Source: Candidatus Aminicenantota bacterium
Lineage (GTDB): Bacteria; Acidobacteriota; Aminicenantia; Aminicenantales; Aminicenantaceae
DNA length: 6,302 nt
Direction: 5' to 3'
Assembly: GCA_030673995.1 (NCBI GenBank)
Contig: DAOUYU010000103.1
Span: forward strand, 1 to 6,302
Position numbers and translations under genes: made by a program. The notes under the pieces were generated by a model that saw only the letters and a list, made by a program, of their open reading frames with translations, searched no databases and was not told the DNA's origin. Below, piece after piece: positions 5,757 to 6,302 of the stretch. Every line of letters begins with the position of its first letter. Positions within the stretch are counted from its first letter, which is position 1.

Positions 5757-6290
5757 TTAAGTACCCGCAGCAGACGTTCTCCGGCCGCGAATCCAGGATC
5801 CATTCCACATAACCAGATCATAGTCGAAATGTACCATTGCAGAAACCGAAAAGAGTCCGTCTTCAGGTAAGTTTGCATCAAAGCTAAATCCTTCAAGGAT
5901 TTTATCTCTTCCATAGGAAGCAACTAAGAAATCATCCGAACCGGCACCGGTGACCCCATAATTTCCATCAGCGGCAGAACCACAATAGACATAGTAACTA
6001 TTGCCCCATCGGTCGTTAATCGGAAGAACTTTGATATAGAAGGGAGAAAGTCTAGTATAGAAAGCAGCACTGGCATCATATGTGCCGTCTTGAGTGGGAG
6101 CCGAGCCGTTGTCTGTCACATAGTCTGCAATAGCCGTAGAAATGATCACGAGATCCCTCATCGTTTTCTTCTGCTTGGCTTTCTGGATGGCAGTAATAGC
6201 ATTATGAATAAGCAGTGCTGAAAGAAAACCGATGATAGCAACAACAATAAGGAGTTCGATCAGTGTAAATCCTCTTTCTTTTTTTAACAT
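5757..6290 (-). CDS. Type IV pilin/GspG-like (pseudo)pilin
   Basis: The 177-residue precursor has a short basic leader MLKKERG and then FTLIELLIVVAIIGFLSALL. This matches the class III signal cleaved after G7 by prepilin peptidase, with the conserved Glu at mature position 5. The hydrophobic helix (8-29) continues into a charged helix (to about 60). A globular domain follows with NDRWGNSYYVY (92-102) and GSDDFLVASYGRD (117-129), which recall the D-P-W-G-x-x-Y and DD-containing C-terminal region of GspG major pseudopilins. The tail FDYDLVMWNGSWIRGRR (155-171) follows the pattern of GspG-like proteins in Acidobacteriota-type genomes, to my recollection. There is a single cysteine (C103), so no internal disulfide. 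GGGGG five bases before the ATG is the ribosome-binding site. The gene stands alone before its own terminator, with no secretion ATPase or platform gene visible. Pilus, pseudopilus or competence role is undecided. Confidence 0.85.
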   Translation of the reverse strand: MLKKERGFTLIELLIVVAIIGFLSALLIHNAITAIQKAKQKKTMRDLVIISTAIADYVTDNGSAPTQDGTYDASAAFYTRLSPFYIKVLPINDRWGNSYYVYCGSAADGNYGVTGAGSDDFLVASYGRDKILEGFSFDANLPEDGLFSVSAMVHFDYDLVMWNGSWIRGRRTSAAGT

Positions 6291-6295
6291 CTCAT

Positions 6296-6300
6296 CCCCC
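6296..6300 (-). promoter_or_regulatory. Shine-Dalgarno of the pilin-like gene
   Basis: GGGGG (within AAGGGGGATGAG on the minus strand) lies five bases before the ATG at 6290 and fixes the start that gives the short basic prepilin leader. The promoter lies beyond the window edge. Confidence 0.65.
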
Positions 6301-6302
6301 TT

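Noticed and set aside
5443..5923. Minus-strand open frames of 82 and 114 codons and plus-strand frames around 5508-5753
   Set aside because: They overlap plsC, the intrinsic terminator and the pilin-like gene in other frames, and show no recognisable domain.

Overview
The window comes from a Gram-negative (diderm) bacterium. It carries lipid A genes (lpxK, an lpxL/htrB-type acyltransferase), a heptose-pathway isomerase (gmhA), and a type IV pilin/pseudopilin-like gene. Base composition is moderate, by eye somewhat under half G+C, and even across the window, so I see no sign of a recently acquired island. The pilin-like protein, with its 'SDDFLVASYGRD' segment and W-x-G-x-W-I-R tail, resembles GspG-like proteins I associate with Acidobacteriota or Aminicenantes-type lineages. 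That is an impression rather than a taxonomic call.

Left part, plus strand (1-4117): five densely packed genes in one probable operon. They are the 3' part of lpxK, an lpxL/htrB-like acyltransferase, rph (RNase PH, overlapping the preceding gene by 14 bases), a UDP-glucuronate decarboxylase (UDP-xylose synthase type), and a soluble GT2 glycosyltransferase. The first two act in lipid A assembly. The last two plausibly make and use a nucleotide sugar for an envelope glycan. RNase PH is the odd one out, a tRNA 3'-end processing enzyme embedded in an envelope operon.

Middle (4118-4234): a 117-base convergent intergenic region with nested inverted repeats, the only candidate stop for transcription from both sides.

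Right part, minus strand (4235-6290): read in transcription order, a pilin-like gene, a strong intrinsic terminator, an extended -10 promoter, a plsC-type acyltransferase, a 106-base spacer with two small inverted repeats, and gmhA. The terminator followed by the promoter makes the pilin gene a separate unit from plsC-gmhA.

Overall this is a conventional envelope-biogenesis locus. I found no mobile element, CRISPR array, RNA gene or clearly new system. The points worth a second look are the placement of rph, the decarboxylase/GT2 pair beside lipid A genes, the very short predicted leader of plsC, and the hairpins between the convergent units.
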